Assembly: GCF_030317115.1 (NCBI RefSeq)
Contig: NZ_JASZYF010000001.1
Coordinates: 930,001 to 994,000, forward strand
Source of the DNA: Variovorax gracilis
GTDB taxonomy: Bacteria; Pseudomonadota; Gammaproteobacteria; Burkholderiales; Burkholderiaceae_C
Length of the DNA stretch: 64,000 nt
Reading direction: 5' to 3'
Both the position numbers and the translations under genes were made by a program. Every line of letters starts with the position of its first letter. The stretch's first letter is position 1. Positions 18,936-28,946 of this stretch are shown one piece after another. Below the pieces are notes generated by a model. It made no database searches, had not been told where the DNA came from, and worked only from the letters and a program-made list of their open reading frames with translations.

Positions 18936-19367
18936 TTATCTTTGCTTCGGTGAAATGAGTTTGAGCTTGGGAAAATAGGTCTTGTAGCGCGCGCTGTCGC
19001 GCGACACGAGGGTGCAGCCCATCAGTTGGGCATGCGCGCCGATATAGAAATCAGGCAGCAACGTGGGCCGCGTTCCACCCGCCTTGCGATACTTGTGGAA
19101 TGCGGTTGCGGCACTGCGTGCCGCTGCGAAAGGCAGTTCAAGCCGCTCGTAGAGCCGCGGCGGCATCGCGGCATCGGCATCCCGGTCGGAATTGAAATAC
19201 GCCGACACCTCGGCGTAGATCAGTGGGTTGATCGCCAGTTTGCCACGGTTCAGGCAATCGCCGATGGTCGCGGCCGACCAGTCCATCCATTGGGGGTCCT
19301 GATGGATGACGTCGATGAGAACGTTGCTGTCGATCAGGAACAGTTCGGCCGCCTCAGCGTTCGCCAC
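18936..19367 (-). CDS. vapC: VapC-like PIN-domain ribonuclease toxin
   Basis: Type II toxin of 143 residues. The PIN acidic quartet that binds magnesium is visible as D13 (LIDSN), E53 (IYAEV), D106 (LLPDF) and D124 (VSRDS), so the nuclease should be active on RNA. Its start lies inside the last 14 bases of the antitoxin gene, the usual coupling in vapBC pairs. The stop is 2 bases ahead of ettA, so the toxin message probably continues into ettA. Confidence 0.88.
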   Translation of the reverse strand: MANAEAAELFLIDSNVLIDVIHQDPQWMDWSAATIGDCLNRGKLAINPLIYAEVSAYFNSDRDADAAMPPRLYERLELPFAAARSAATAFHKYRKAGGTRPTLLPDFYIGAHAQLMGCTLVSRDSARYKTYFPKLKLISPKQR

Positions 19368-19590
19368 GCGTCATCTCCAGCCATTCGTCGGCCGAGAGTT
19401 CCAGGTTCGAGGTCGCACTGCCCCGCAGCAGGGCAATGGCCTCTTCGGCCGGCGAGGTCTTGCGCTTGACCGGCCGCACCACGATCTGCTTGTTGCGGTA
19501 CTCGAATTCGACCTCGTCGTAGGGCTTGAGCCCCGCGAGTTCACGAATGTTCTGTGGGATGGTGACCTGACCTTTGGACGTGAGCCGCAT
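19354..19590 (-). CDS. vapB: AbrB/MazE-type antitoxin (VapB)
   Basis: Antitoxin of 78 residues. The N-terminal swapped-hairpin DNA-binding domain is typical (MRLTSKGQVTIPQNIREL, then DEVEFEYRNKQIVVRPV), and the acidic C-terminal tail after residue 45 would wrap around the toxin. It binds VapC and represses its own operon. GAAGGAAA precedes the ATG. The overlapping vapC gene follows. Confidence 0.9.
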   Translation of the reverse strand: MRLTSKGQVTIPQNIRELAGLKPYDEVEFEYRNKQIVVRPVKRKTSPAEEAIALLRGSATSNLELSADEWLEMTRGER

Positions 19591-19614
19591 GCTTTCCTTC
19601 GGGTCCCTGAGTAA

Positions 19615-19637
19615 TACCGACGAGGTAAGAGTTTACC
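19615..19637. promoter_or_regulatory. Probable VapB operator
   Basis: Three alternating half-sites, TACC (19615-19618), GGTA (19624-19627) and TTACC (19633-19637), form two overlapping inverted repeats, including GGTAA-N4-TTACC. They lie 25-47 bases before the vapB start, where AbrB-type antitoxins bind to autoregulate. Function inferred. Confidence 0.5.
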
Positions 19638-19726
19638 GCATCGACGCCCCGCCCGGGGTTCGACTCGGGGTTCGGGCCGACTCATGCGACAATACGGTCT
19701 GTTGCCGGGTCCAGTTGCCCGCAGCG

Positions 19727-19850
19727 CCGGCTCTCTGCCGGGGACAAAGAAGGCCTATCCCTCCGTATGGGCAGGTTTTCCGGCTCCCACCCCTGACCTT
19801 CATTCACCCTTACTGGCTCGACGTCCGACTTGACGCCCGAGCGGGTGAAT
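19727..19850 (+). promoter_or_regulatory. Structured 5' leader of rhlE
   Basis: The 294 bases between vapB and rhlE contain two hairpins on the rhlE side. A small one is CCGGC-TCTCT-GCCGG (19727-19741). A long one spans 19802-19850: outer arms ATTCACCC / GGGTGAAT, then GCTCG / CGAGC, then CGTC / GACG around a six-base loop, with one six-base bulge. It ends 34 bases before the rhlE start. A -10-like ACAATA lies near 19689, which would give a leader of about 190 bases. Leader control of DEAD-box helicase genes (cold or autoregulation) is known in other bacteria; here it is inference. Confidence 0.55.
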
Positions 19851-19884
19851 ACCACTGCGCCGTGTAGGGCGCTTGTTGAACTCA

Positions 19885-21699
<1,815 letters not shown>

Positions 21700-21720
21700 G
21701 ACCCGGCCATCCTGCAAACC

Positions 21721-21742
21721 AAGGGCGCTTCGGCGCCCTTTT
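21721..21742. terminator. Rho-independent terminator after rhlE
   Basis: Perfect stem AAGGGCGC-TTCG-GCGCCCTT followed by TT, 21 bases after the rhlE stop. It can also terminate the convergent ABC ATPase gene that ends at 21748. Confidence 0.85.
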
Positions 21743-21747
21743 GCGTT

Positions 21748-22818
21748 TCAGCTCAATCGCTGGCTGCTTTGCCGGTCGAACAAATGCACGCTCTCACTGG
21801 CGATCACCAGGCCGACCATCTGGTCGGGCTGCGCGTCGACCCGTCCGTGCACCGCCAGCGTGATCTGCGCCTCCCCGACCTCGACCAGCAATTCGGTCTC
21901 CGCTCCCGTGGGTTCGACCACGATGACCTTGGCCGGCACGCCATTGGCGGGGTCGGACAGCGTGATGTCGCCCGGTCGAACGCCGTAGTGCACGGCCTTC
22001 CCCTCTTCCGCTGACATACCGGCAGGTACCGGCCACATCGCACCATGCGCCTCGACCGTGCAGCGTCCGTTGCTTCGCCTCACGTTCCCTTCGATGACAT
22101 TCATCGCCGGCGAGCCGATGAACTGCGCCACAAAGAGGTTGTCGGGTCGGTCATAGAGTTCGAGTGGCGTTCCGATCTGCTCGACCGCGCCGTCGTGCAT
22201 GACCACGATACGGTCGGCCATGGTCATGGCCTCGATCTGGTCGTGCGTGACATACACGGTGGTGGTCTTCAGGCGCTGGTGCAAGGCCTTGATCTCGGCG
22301 CGCATCGCGACGCGCAGCTTCGCATCGAGGTTGGACAAGGGCTCGTCGAAGAGGAACACCTTGGGATCACGCACGATCGCCCGCCCCATCGCGACACGCT
22401 GGCGCTGCCCGCCCGACAATTCGCGCGGATAGCGGCCGAGCAGCTTGTCCAGGTTGAGGATCTTCGCCGCATCGGCCACGCGCTTCTCGGTCACGCCCTT
22501 GTCGGCGTTGCGCAGCCGCAGGCTGAAGCCCATGTTCTCGCCAACCGTCATGTGCGGGTATAGCGCGTAGCTCTGGAACACCATCGCGATGTCGCGGTCC
22601 TTCGATTCGAGTTCGTTGACCACCCGGCCGTCGATCATGATCTCGCCGCCGGTGATGTCCTCCAGGCCCGCCAGCATGCGCAGCAAGGTGGATTTGCCGC
22701 ACCCCGACGGCCCGACGAGCACGACGAACTCGCCATCCTCGATCTCGAAGCCAAGCCGCTCGATGATCTGAGTCTTGCCGTAGGACTTCTGGACGTTCTG
22801 AAATGTGACGGAAGCCAT
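21748..22818 (-). CDS. UgpC/MalK-type sugar ABC transporter ATP-binding protein
   Basis: ATPase of 356 residues with Walker A GPSGCGKST at 36-44, signature LSGGQRQRVAMGRAIVRDP, Walker B FLFDEPLSNLDAKLR, switch VTHDQIEAMTMADRI, and a C-terminal TOBE/OB regulatory domain from about residue 240 (VIEGNVRR, HYGVRPGDITL). This architecture is that of importers for sugars, polyols or glycerol-3-phosphate. It is the last gene of a four-gene minus-strand transporter cluster. Confidence 0.92.
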   Translation of the reverse strand: MASVTFQNVQKSYGKTQIIERLGFEIEDGEFVVLVGPSGCGKSTLLRMLAGLEDITGGEIMIDGRVVNELESKDRDIAMVFQSYALYPHMTVGENMGFSLRLRNADKGVTEKRVADAAKILNLDKLLGRYPRELSGGQRQRVAMGRAIVRDPKVFLFDEPLSNLDAKLRVAMRAEIKALHQRLKTTTVYVTHDQIEAMTMADRIVVMHDGAVEQIGTPLELYDRPDNLFVAQFIGSPAMNVIEGNVRRSNGRCTVEAHGAMWPVPAGMSAEEGKAVHYGVRPGDITLSDPANGVPAKVIVVEPTGAETELLVEVGEAQITLAVHGRVDAQPDQMVGLVIASESVHLFDRQSSQRLS

Positions 22819-22833
22819 ATCTTTGTCTTTCCC

Positions 22834-23685
22834 TTAGCTCTTGACCGCTCCGGCCGTGATGCCACCGACCATGTAGCGCTTGAAGGTGTAGTAGATCGCT
22901 GCGGGCGGCAGCGCATAGATCAGTCCGGTTGCCATCAGCAGTTCCCACGGCGAATCGTCGGCCGCAAGGAAGTTGCCGAGCGCCACCGCCAGCGTCACGC
23001 TGCGATCGTTCGACAGCAGCAGGAAGGCGTAGAGGTATTCGTTCCACGCCAGCAGCAGCGCATAGGTGCCGACCGCGACCAGCGAGGGCACCATCAGCGG
23101 CAGGTACACCAGCCGGAAAAGCTGCAGCGGCGATGCACCGTCCATGCGCGCGGCTTCGTCCAATTCATACGGCAGCTTGTCGGAAGCCTGCTTGAGCACC
23201 CAGATGCAGTACGGGGACGCGATGGTCACCATCGCGAGGATCAGCGACCACTGGCTGTTGAGCAGGCCGTAGTTGCCCATGGTCTTGTACATCGGCACCG
23301 CCAGGAAGGCCGCGGGAATGAAGTAGGTGAAGAGCGCCATGTTCATCACCGTGCGCCCTCCCCGCAGCCGCAGGCGGCTGATCGCGAAGGCCGCGGTGGT
23401 CGCCACGAACAGCGTGATCGCTCCCACGGCGACGGCAATCAGCACCGAGTTGCCGAGTTGCACCCAGAAGTGATCCAGATAGAAGTGCCTCTGATGGAAG
23501 ACGGTGCTGAAGTTGTCCAGCGTCGGTGACTTGGGCCACAGCCGGCCGCTCGTGGCCTCGCCCCGAGGCGAGATCGCAAACAGCACCATGTGATAGACGG
23601 GAATGATCGTCCACAGCAGGACAGGGATGCCGATCAGCAGGAGCTTGGCCTCGGTGCCGACGGACTTCAAGGTCCAGCGCTTCAT
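22834..23685 (-). CDS. Carbohydrate ABC transporter permease (MalG type)
   Basis: Inner-membrane permease of 283 residues with about six hydrophobic helices. The EAA loop is visible as ELDEAARMDGASPLQLFRLVYLPLM. The start MKRWTLK at 23685 has GGGAGGG 5 bases before it; a slightly longer in-frame start exists upstream. It pairs with the next gene to form the channel. Confidence 0.92.
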   Translation of the reverse strand: MKRWTLKSVGTEAKLLLIGIPVLLWTIIPVYHMVLFAISPRGEATSGRLWPKSPTLDNFSTVFHQRHFYLDHFWVQLGNSVLIAVAVGAITLFVATTAAFAISRLRLRGGRTVMNMALFTYFIPAAFLAVPMYKTMGNYGLLNSQWSLILAMVTIASPYCIWVLKQASDKLPYELDEAARMDGASPLQLFRLVYLPLMVPSLVAVGTYALLLAWNEYLYAFLLLSNDRSVTLAVALGNFLAADDSPWELLMATGLIYALPPAAIYYTFKRYMVGGITAGAVKS

Positions 23686-23734
23686 GTCGCCCTCCCGCGG
23701 GACAGCGAGCACGCACAGTGAAGAGCTTGGGGGT

Positions 23735-24610
23735 TCATTTCGAGAGCCTCTTCATCATGAAGTACACGAGGGGCAGGATCAATGGCAATGCCACCACGAT
23801 CGAAGCCATCGACAGGTCGACCTGGTCGAGCCGCAAGTACCGGATGCCCAGCGTGGCGAGCACGTGCGTCAGGTCAGCCGGACCGCCGCCGGTCAGCAGG
23901 TAGACGCTGTTGAAGTCGCCGAGCGTCCAGATCATCGACAGGATCAACGACGTGACGTACAGGGTGCGCAGTGCCGGCCAACTGATGAACTTGAACTTCT
24001 GCCACGAACTCGCGCCATCGACCGAAGCGGCCTCGTACTGCTCGGTCGGGATGGAAAGCCGGCCGGCCACCAGGATCAGCGTCCAGAACGGCAGTGACTT
24101 CCAGATGTGCATCAGCATCGCGAAACACAGCGCCAGCGTGGGGTCGTTGAGCCAGTTCGGACCGTCGAGCCCCGTCAAGTGAAAGATGGTGCTGTTGATC
24201 ACGCCCCACTCCGGGTTGAGCATGAAGCGCACCGACAGAATCGTCGGAATCGAGGGCACCGCCCACGGCAGGATGAAAATCCCCGCGAGGACCTTGATCC
24301 ACCAGCGCGACTGCACGAAGAATCCCGACAGCACCAGCGCCACCAGCATCTTGAGGTTGATGGCGACGACCAGGAAGATGATGGTGTTGATGACCGACCG
24401 GAAGAAGATCGGATCGGCGACCAGGTGCTCGTAGCTCTGCGGGTGGCGTGCCAGCCACAGGCCGTAGCACACCGGGTAGAGCACGAAGATCACGAACACC
24501 AGCAGGTAGGGAACGACCATCAGTCGCCCCCAGAACTGCCAGCGTCCGAGTTTGATGGCAGGTGTCGCGGCGGTGCCGGCCGCGGTCACGGCGCTTGCGG
24601 TGGAACTCAT
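23735..24610 (-). CDS. Carbohydrate ABC transporter permease (MalF/UgpA type)
   Basis: Inner-membrane permease of 291 residues with about six hydrophobic helices. The EAA-type loop is EQYEAASVDGASSWQKFKFISWPAL. A Thr/Ala-rich N-terminal tail precedes the first helix. It lies 49 bases before the MalG-type gene and 19 bases after the binding-protein gene. Confidence 0.92.
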   Translation of the reverse strand: MSSTASAVTAAGTAATPAIKLGRWQFWGRLMVVPYLLVFVIFVLYPVCYGLWLARHPQSYEHLVADPIFFRSVINTIIFLVVAINLKMLVALVLSGFFVQSRWWIKVLAGIFILPWAVPSIPTILSVRFMLNPEWGVINSTIFHLTGLDGPNWLNDPTLALCFAMLMHIWKSLPFWTLILVAGRLSIPTEQYEAASVDGASSWQKFKFISWPALRTLYVTSLILSMIWTLGDFNSVYLLTGGGPADLTHVLATLGIRYLRLDQVDLSMASIVVALPLILPLVYFMMKRLSK

Positions 24611-24629
24611 GGTCGGCTGCCGCGTCAGG

Positions 24630-26006
24630 TCAACGTGCGACCGTCTTGATGCGCTCGATCATCTCGTCGACCGCCTTGTCCACCGGCACCTTGTCGCTCA
24701 CGACCCGGTTCATTGCCTTGGCCCACACGTTCTCGTTGTTGAGGATGGTGAACTTGTAGTTCTTCGTGAATTCGAAGGTCACCGTGCCGGCCGCGTACTG
24801 GTTGAACACCGACTTGCGATGCGAATCGGCCTGCCAGAACGGACTCGCCTGCCCTGCCTTTGTCACCGGGAACCAGCGGCCCAGCGAGCCTTCGACATAT
24901 GGCGTGAGGTTTTCTTCCTGCATCAGGAAGGTCACGAACTCCTTGGCGCGTTGCTTGTTCTTGCCGTCCTTGAACACCACGCCGGTCTTCACGGCCGTGC
25001 GGTAGACCATCTTGCTGCCGTCAGGCTTGGACGGAAAGCCCGCCGTGCGGATGCGCTCGAAGTAGTTCTTCTTGGCTTCCTCGCGCTGCTCAGGGGTGAG
25101 CGATTGGTTGTTCGAATCGTCGAGCCACTTGGCCGGCAGCGAGATGGTCGCGTTGTGCGTCATCAGGGTCGTCTTGTTGTGGAAGGCGACGTTGTTGTCC
25201 GGATCCTTCCAGCTTGTGGAAGACGGCGGCGTGCAGCCCTTCTGGTAAGGCGTCACGTAGTCGGTCATGGCGCTGATCAGCCCTGCGCGCACCGAGGGAT
25301 CGTCGACCAGCAGCTTGCCGCTGTCGTTGACCATCTTCACGTTGTACGCATCCGCGAAGGTGAGGAAGGAGTAGAACGAATCGCTCGAATCCACGCCCAT
25401 TGGCATGCCCATGCCGAAGGTGCGCTTGCCGCTCTTCTGCCGGCTGGCGGGCTGCGCCTTCTCGCACCAGAACGACCAGTAGTCCTTCCAGGTGGTCGGA
25501 ATGTCCGACTCCTTGAAGCCCGCCTCGGCCAGCATATCGAGCCAGTAGTTGATGTGCATCGTCTGCTGCTTGATCGGGAAGGCGTAGTAGGCCTTCGACT
25601 TCGTCTGGTCGTTGTAGAGGAAAGTGGTCTCGACCGTGTTCGGCGCGAAGCGCGCCTGCATCGGCCCGATCACGCTGCTGATGTCTTCCAGCTTGCCGTC
25701 GAAGGCCCACTTGCCCGTGACCTGGAAGTCGTAGACGTCGGCATAGGCGACGTCGGGAGGGCTGCCCGAATCGAGCGCGGAGACCGTCTTCGGAATCATG
25801 TCCTGCACCGGGTATTGCGACAGTTCGACCTTGACACCCTTGTGCTTCTCCTCGAACTTCTTGATGGCGGCGAACAAGGCCTCGTCCTCCGCCTTGTAGA
25901 AGCCCTTGACCCACCAGACGGTGAGCTTCTCCTGTGCCGATGCCTGGCCGGCGACGGCGAGGCCCAGGGCCATCAACGTCGGTATCACGAGTGCTTTGAG
26001 TTTCAT
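24630..26006 (-). CDS. Family 1 extracellular solute-binding protein (sugar-type)
   Basis: Periplasmic receptor of 458 residues. A signal peptide ends at GQASAQ; the mature N-terminus EKLTVWWVKGFYKAEDEALF and DVAYADVYDF are typical of MalE/UgpB-like receptors. The start MKLKAL at 26006 has AAGGAGAC spaced 7 bases, just after a run of eight A. It is the first transporter gene after the GntR regulator, with an 88-base gap that holds only a short CTCG-N5-CGAG repeat. The ligand is unknown; a sugar, polyol or sugar acid is likely. Confidence 0.9.
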   Translation of the reverse strand: MKLKALVIPTLMALGLAVAGQASAQEKLTVWWVKGFYKAEDEALFAAIKKFEEKHKGVKVELSQYPVQDMIPKTVSALDSGSPPDVAYADVYDFQVTGKWAFDGKLEDISSVIGPMQARFAPNTVETTFLYNDQTKSKAYYAFPIKQQTMHINYWLDMLAEAGFKESDIPTTWKDYWSFWCEKAQPASRQKSGKRTFGMGMPMGVDSSDSFYSFLTFADAYNVKMVNDSGKLLVDDPSVRAGLISAMTDYVTPYQKGCTPPSSTSWKDPDNNVAFHNKTTLMTHNATISLPAKWLDDSNNQSLTPEQREEAKKNYFERIRTAGFPSKPDGSKMVYRTAVKTGVVFKDGKNKQRAKEFVTFLMQEENLTPYVEGSLGRWFPVTKAGQASPFWQADSHRKSVFNQYAAGTVTFEFTKNYKFTILNNENVWAKAMNRVVSDKVPVDKAVDEMIERIKTVAR

Positions 26007-26094
26007 GCTTCTGTCTCCTTTTTTTTGCAACGGGATGGCTCGATGAACGAGCAGAGGGTTGGGAATGTGAATGCGTGGACCGCCTCGGGCGAAT

Positions 26095-26838
26095 TCAGGC
26101 GGCCTTGAGCGGCGGTGGCGGACGGCTCAGGCGCGGCAGGCGGCGGCGCGAACCGATCACCTCCTCGATGTCCTCGCGCGCGCCGTCGATGAGCTTGATG
26201 ATGGCCCGCTCCGCTCGCGCCGGGTTGTGCGCGATCACAGCATCGAGCACGGCCCGATGCATGGGCAGCGACTGCGCAGGGCCGTCTTTCTTGACGGTGG
26301 AAATCTCGAAGCTCGTTCGCAGCAAGGCGTGCAGTGCCTTGCTCATCTGCGCCAGCATGCGATTGCGCGCGGCGCGCAGCAGGCCGTGATGAAAGCGCAG
26401 GTCGAAAGTGACATAGTCGCCGCCGAACTCCACGGCGTGCTTCATGCCGGCATAGGCCGCTTCGATCTCCTCGATGTCTTCCACCGTCGCCCGTTCGGCG
26501 GCCAGTCGCACGGCTGCCGGCTCGACCGCGCGACGCAAATCCTGCAGGTCGCGCAGGAACTCGGGCGTCAGGCCGGCTCGCGCCTGCCAGGTGATGACAT
26601 CAGGGTCGAACCAGTTCCACTGGTCATCCGGCAGCACGCGGGTGCCGACCTTGGGGCCGGTGACGATCAACCCCTTGGCCACCAGCGACTTCACGGCCTC
26701 GCGCACCACGGTCCGGCTGACACCGAACTCCTCGCAAAGCAGAGGCTCGGCCGGCATCGGCGCACCGATTGCATAGCGGTGCGACACGATCGCTTCGCCC
26801 AGCAGGTCGAGCGTTCGGCCGTGGATGTTTTTCGTCAT
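26095..26838 (-). CDS. FadR-subfamily GntR transcriptional regulator
   Basis: Regulator of 247 residues: winged helix at about 1-75 (CEEFGVSRTVVREAVKSLVAKGL) and an all-helical FCD ligand domain from about 95 with metal-type residues in DLRFHHGLLRAARN and MHRAVLDAV. FCD proteins sense organic acids or sugar acids. The start is ATG at 26838, only 8 bases after the dehydrogenase stop. Being inside the Bug-dehydrogenase-ABC cluster, it probably controls it through the palindrome at 28852. Confidence 0.9.
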   Translation of the reverse strand: MTKNIHGRTLDLLGEAIVSHRYAIGAPMPAEPLLCEEFGVSRTVVREAVKSLVAKGLIVTGPKVGTRVLPDDQWNWFDPDVITWQARAGLTPEFLRDLQDLRRAVEPAAVRLAAERATVEDIEEIEAAYAGMKHAVEFGGDYVTFDLRFHHGLLRAARNRMLAQMSKALHALLRTSFEISTVKKDGPAQSLPMHRAVLDAVIAHNPARAERAIIKLIDGAREDIEEVIGSRRRLPRLSRPPPPLKAA

Positions 26839-26846
26839 CGGCGCCT

Positions 26847-27806
26847 TCAGGCGTCCACTGGCGTGAGCAGGGGCTTGCCCGCAAAGTGCGCTCTCAGATT
26901 GTCGAAGGTCAACTGCCCCATCGCTTCGCGCGTCTGCTTCGTGCCGCTGCCGATATGCGGCGTCAGAACCACGTTGGGCATGGCGCGCAACTCCTCGGGC
27001 ACGTTGGGCTCGTTGACGAACACGTCGAGTCCGGCACCTGCGATGACGCCGTCGCGCAGCGCATCGATCAGCGCCGGTTGATCCACGACGCTGCCTCGCG
27101 CCACGTTGATGAGATAGCCATCGGGGCCGAGGGCCTTGAGCACGCGGGCGTCGATCATCCCGCGCGTGCCCGCGCCGCCGGGGGTGATCACGATCAGGAA
27201 GTCGACCGCAGCCGCCAGCGACGCCGCATCGGGGTAGTACGTGTAGTTGAGATTCGCGCGCGGGGAGCGTGCCGTGTAGGCAATTTCCATCTTGAATGCA
27301 GCAGCGCGATCGGCGATCGCCTGGCCGATGCGGCCTATGCCCACCACACCGAGTCGGCCACCCGTGACCTTGCGGCTCAGCGCAATCGGTCCGTTCGGCC
27401 ACTCGTTCGAACGCACGAAGCGATCTGCCTGCGGAATGCGACGCGCCACGGCGAGCATCAGTCCGATCGCGAGATCCGCCACGTCGTCGTTGAGCACTTC
27501 GGGCGTATTGGTCACGGGCACGCCACGTTCGTGCGCAGCGGCGACGTCGACACCGTCGTAGCCCACGCCGAACACCGAGATCACCTCGAGCGCCGGCAAC
27601 TGCGCGATCAGCTCGCGCGGCACCTTGGCTTCACCATTGGCAACCACGCCGCGGATGCGCGGTGCGACGCCGGCGAACGCGGCGGGGTCGCTCGCGTGGA
27701 TGCGGTCATGGATGGTGTATTCGCGGCGCAGCGCTTCCATGAGAAAGGGCATCAGCGGGGCGACGACCAGCAGCTCCGGCCGTGCGGAGGTATTGGCTTC
27801 GGTCAT
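26847..27806 (-). CDS. D-2-hydroxyacid dehydrogenase (glyoxylate/hydroxypyruvate reductase-like)
   Basis: NAD(P)-dependent enzyme of 319 residues. The cofactor loop is VVGIGRIGQAIADRAAAF; catalytic Arg is in VARGSVVDQ, Glu in FVNEPNVPEEL, and His in LTPHIGSGTKQTR. It interconverts a 2-hydroxy acid and 2-oxo acid such as glycerate/hydroxypyruvate. It overlaps the Bug gene by 4 bases upstream and abuts the GntR gene, so all three are one transcript. Substrate class is inferred from family only. Confidence 0.9.
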   Translation of the reverse strand: MTEANTSARPELLVVAPLMPFLMEALRREYTIHDRIHASDPAAFAGVAPRIRGVVANGEAKVPRELIAQLPALEVISVFGVGYDGVDVAAAHERGVPVTNTPEVLNDDVADLAIGLMLAVARRIPQADRFVRSNEWPNGPIALSRKVTGGRLGVVGIGRIGQAIADRAAAFKMEIAYTARSPRANLNYTYYPDAASLAAAVDFLIVITPGGAGTRGMIDARVLKALGPDGYLINVARGSVVDQPALIDALRDGVIAGAGLDVFVNEPNVPEELRAMPNVVLTPHIGSGTKQTREAMGQLTFDNLRAHFAGKPLLTPVDA

Positions 27807-28780
27807 GCCTTGATCCCCAGCTTCTGCACGAGCTGCTTGAAGTATTCGTGATCGCGCTGCATTGCCTGCCCGAAGGCTTCGGCATCGAGGTACGCGAAGC
27901 CGAGGTTGAGCTTTTCGAGCTGTTCGCGAAGCATGGGCTCCTCGGCCGCCTTGCGCGCTGCCGTGCGCAGCGTGGTCACGATCTCGGGCGGCGTGGCCTT
28001 GTGCACGGCCAGGCCGCGCCAGGTGCCGATCGACAGGTCGATGTTGCGCTCCTTCAAGGTCGGAACCTTGTCGAAGGCCTTCAGACGCTGGTCGGCCATG
28101 ACCGCGAGCATCTTGAGCTTGCCGCCCTGTACGTGCGCCGCCACTTCGCCAGGGCTCACCGCGACCGCATCGATGTGGCCGCCGAGGAGCGCCACCACGC
28201 CGGGCGCCGCGCCTTGGTAAGGCACATGATTGAACTTGACGCCGGTCTTGTCTTCGAGGCCCGCAGCAGCGAGATGCCAGATCGAACCGTTGCCGGAATT
28301 GCCGACCTTCATTTCACCGGGCTTCGCCTTGGCCGCGGCCAGGAACTCCTCGATGGTGTTCCAAGGCGCCTCGGTGCGCACCGTGATGGCGGATGGGTCG
28401 GCATTGAGCCGCGCAACGGGTTGGAAGTCCGCGTAGGTGAACTTCGAAAGACCGAGGTGCGGAAGAATCACGAGCTCCGCGATCACGACGCTCACCTTGT
28501 AGCCGTCGGGCTTGCCGTTGAGCACATCGCTCATGCCCACCACGCCGCTGGCGCCCGGCTTGTCGTTCACGACCATGGGCTGCGGGAAGTGCTTCTTGAC
28601 GGCTTCCGAGAAGGCGCGTGCAAGCGCATCGGTGCCACCACCGGCGGACGCCGGCACCACGAGTTCCACGGGCTTGGTCGGGAAGTCGTTGGCTCTCACC
28701 GAGAAAGCCACGGGCAGCATCGCCGCGGCACCCAGGCCCTGCAGCATGCGCCGGCGCCTTGCGTTCATCGAATGGGGCAT
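27803..28780 (-). CDS. Bug/TctC-family periplasmic solute receptor
   Basis: Third Bug receptor of the window, 325 residues. An arginine-rich N-region (ARRRRML) and hydrophobic stretch ending at FSVRAN act as signal peptide, then FPTKPVELVVPASAGGGTD. The pocket region reads VGNSGNGSIWHLA and HVPYQGAAPGVVALLGG. AGGAG lies 8 bases before the ATG at 28780. It is the first gene of the Bug-dehydrogenase-GntR cluster, downstream of a palindrome. No TctA/TctB partner is in the window. Confidence 0.92.
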   Translation of the reverse strand: MPHSMNARRRRMLQGLGAAAMLPVAFSVRANDFPTKPVELVVPASAGGGTDALARAFSEAVKKHFPQPMVVNDKPGASGVVGMSDVLNGKPDGYKVSVVIAELVILPHLGLSKFTYADFQPVARLNADPSAITVRTEAPWNTIEEFLAAAKAKPGEMKVGNSGNGSIWHLAAAGLEDKTGVKFNHVPYQGAAPGVVALLGGHIDAVAVSPGEVAAHVQGGKLKMLAVMADQRLKAFDKVPTLKERNIDLSIGTWRGLAVHKATPPEIVTTLRTAARKAAEEPMLREQLEKLNLGFAYLDAEAFGQAMQRDHEYFKQLVQKLGIKA

Positions 28781-28851
28781 GGAAATGTCTCCTGCTAAAC
28801 CGGCTTCGAGGTCGAATCGTCTCTCGACAACGCCAGTCTGCAGCGCCGTCG

Positions 28852-28875
28852 ATTCAAATCATATGATGATTGAAT
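28852..28875. promoter_or_regulatory. Palindromic operator upstream of the Bug-dehydrogenase-GntR cluster
   Basis: ATTCAA-ATCAT-ATG-ATGAT-TGAAT is a near-perfect inverted repeat (one base inserted in the left arm) with an internal perfect ATCATATGAT. It sits 72 bases before the Bug start in AT-rich DNA. The cluster-encoded GntR/FadR protein is the likely ligand. Apart from this site, I see nothing in the 166 bases between the Bug start and the deacylase stop. Confidence 0.6.
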
Positions 28876-28946
28876 TCGATGCCCGGCAGGACAAACCCTG
28901 ATGGTCAGGTCATGGCGATAGGGGTGCGCTTTCGCGCGCCGCGCAA

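Noticed and set aside
19640..19680. GGGTTCGACTC text resembling a tRNA T-arm
   Set aside because: No acceptor, D or anticodon stems can be folded around it.
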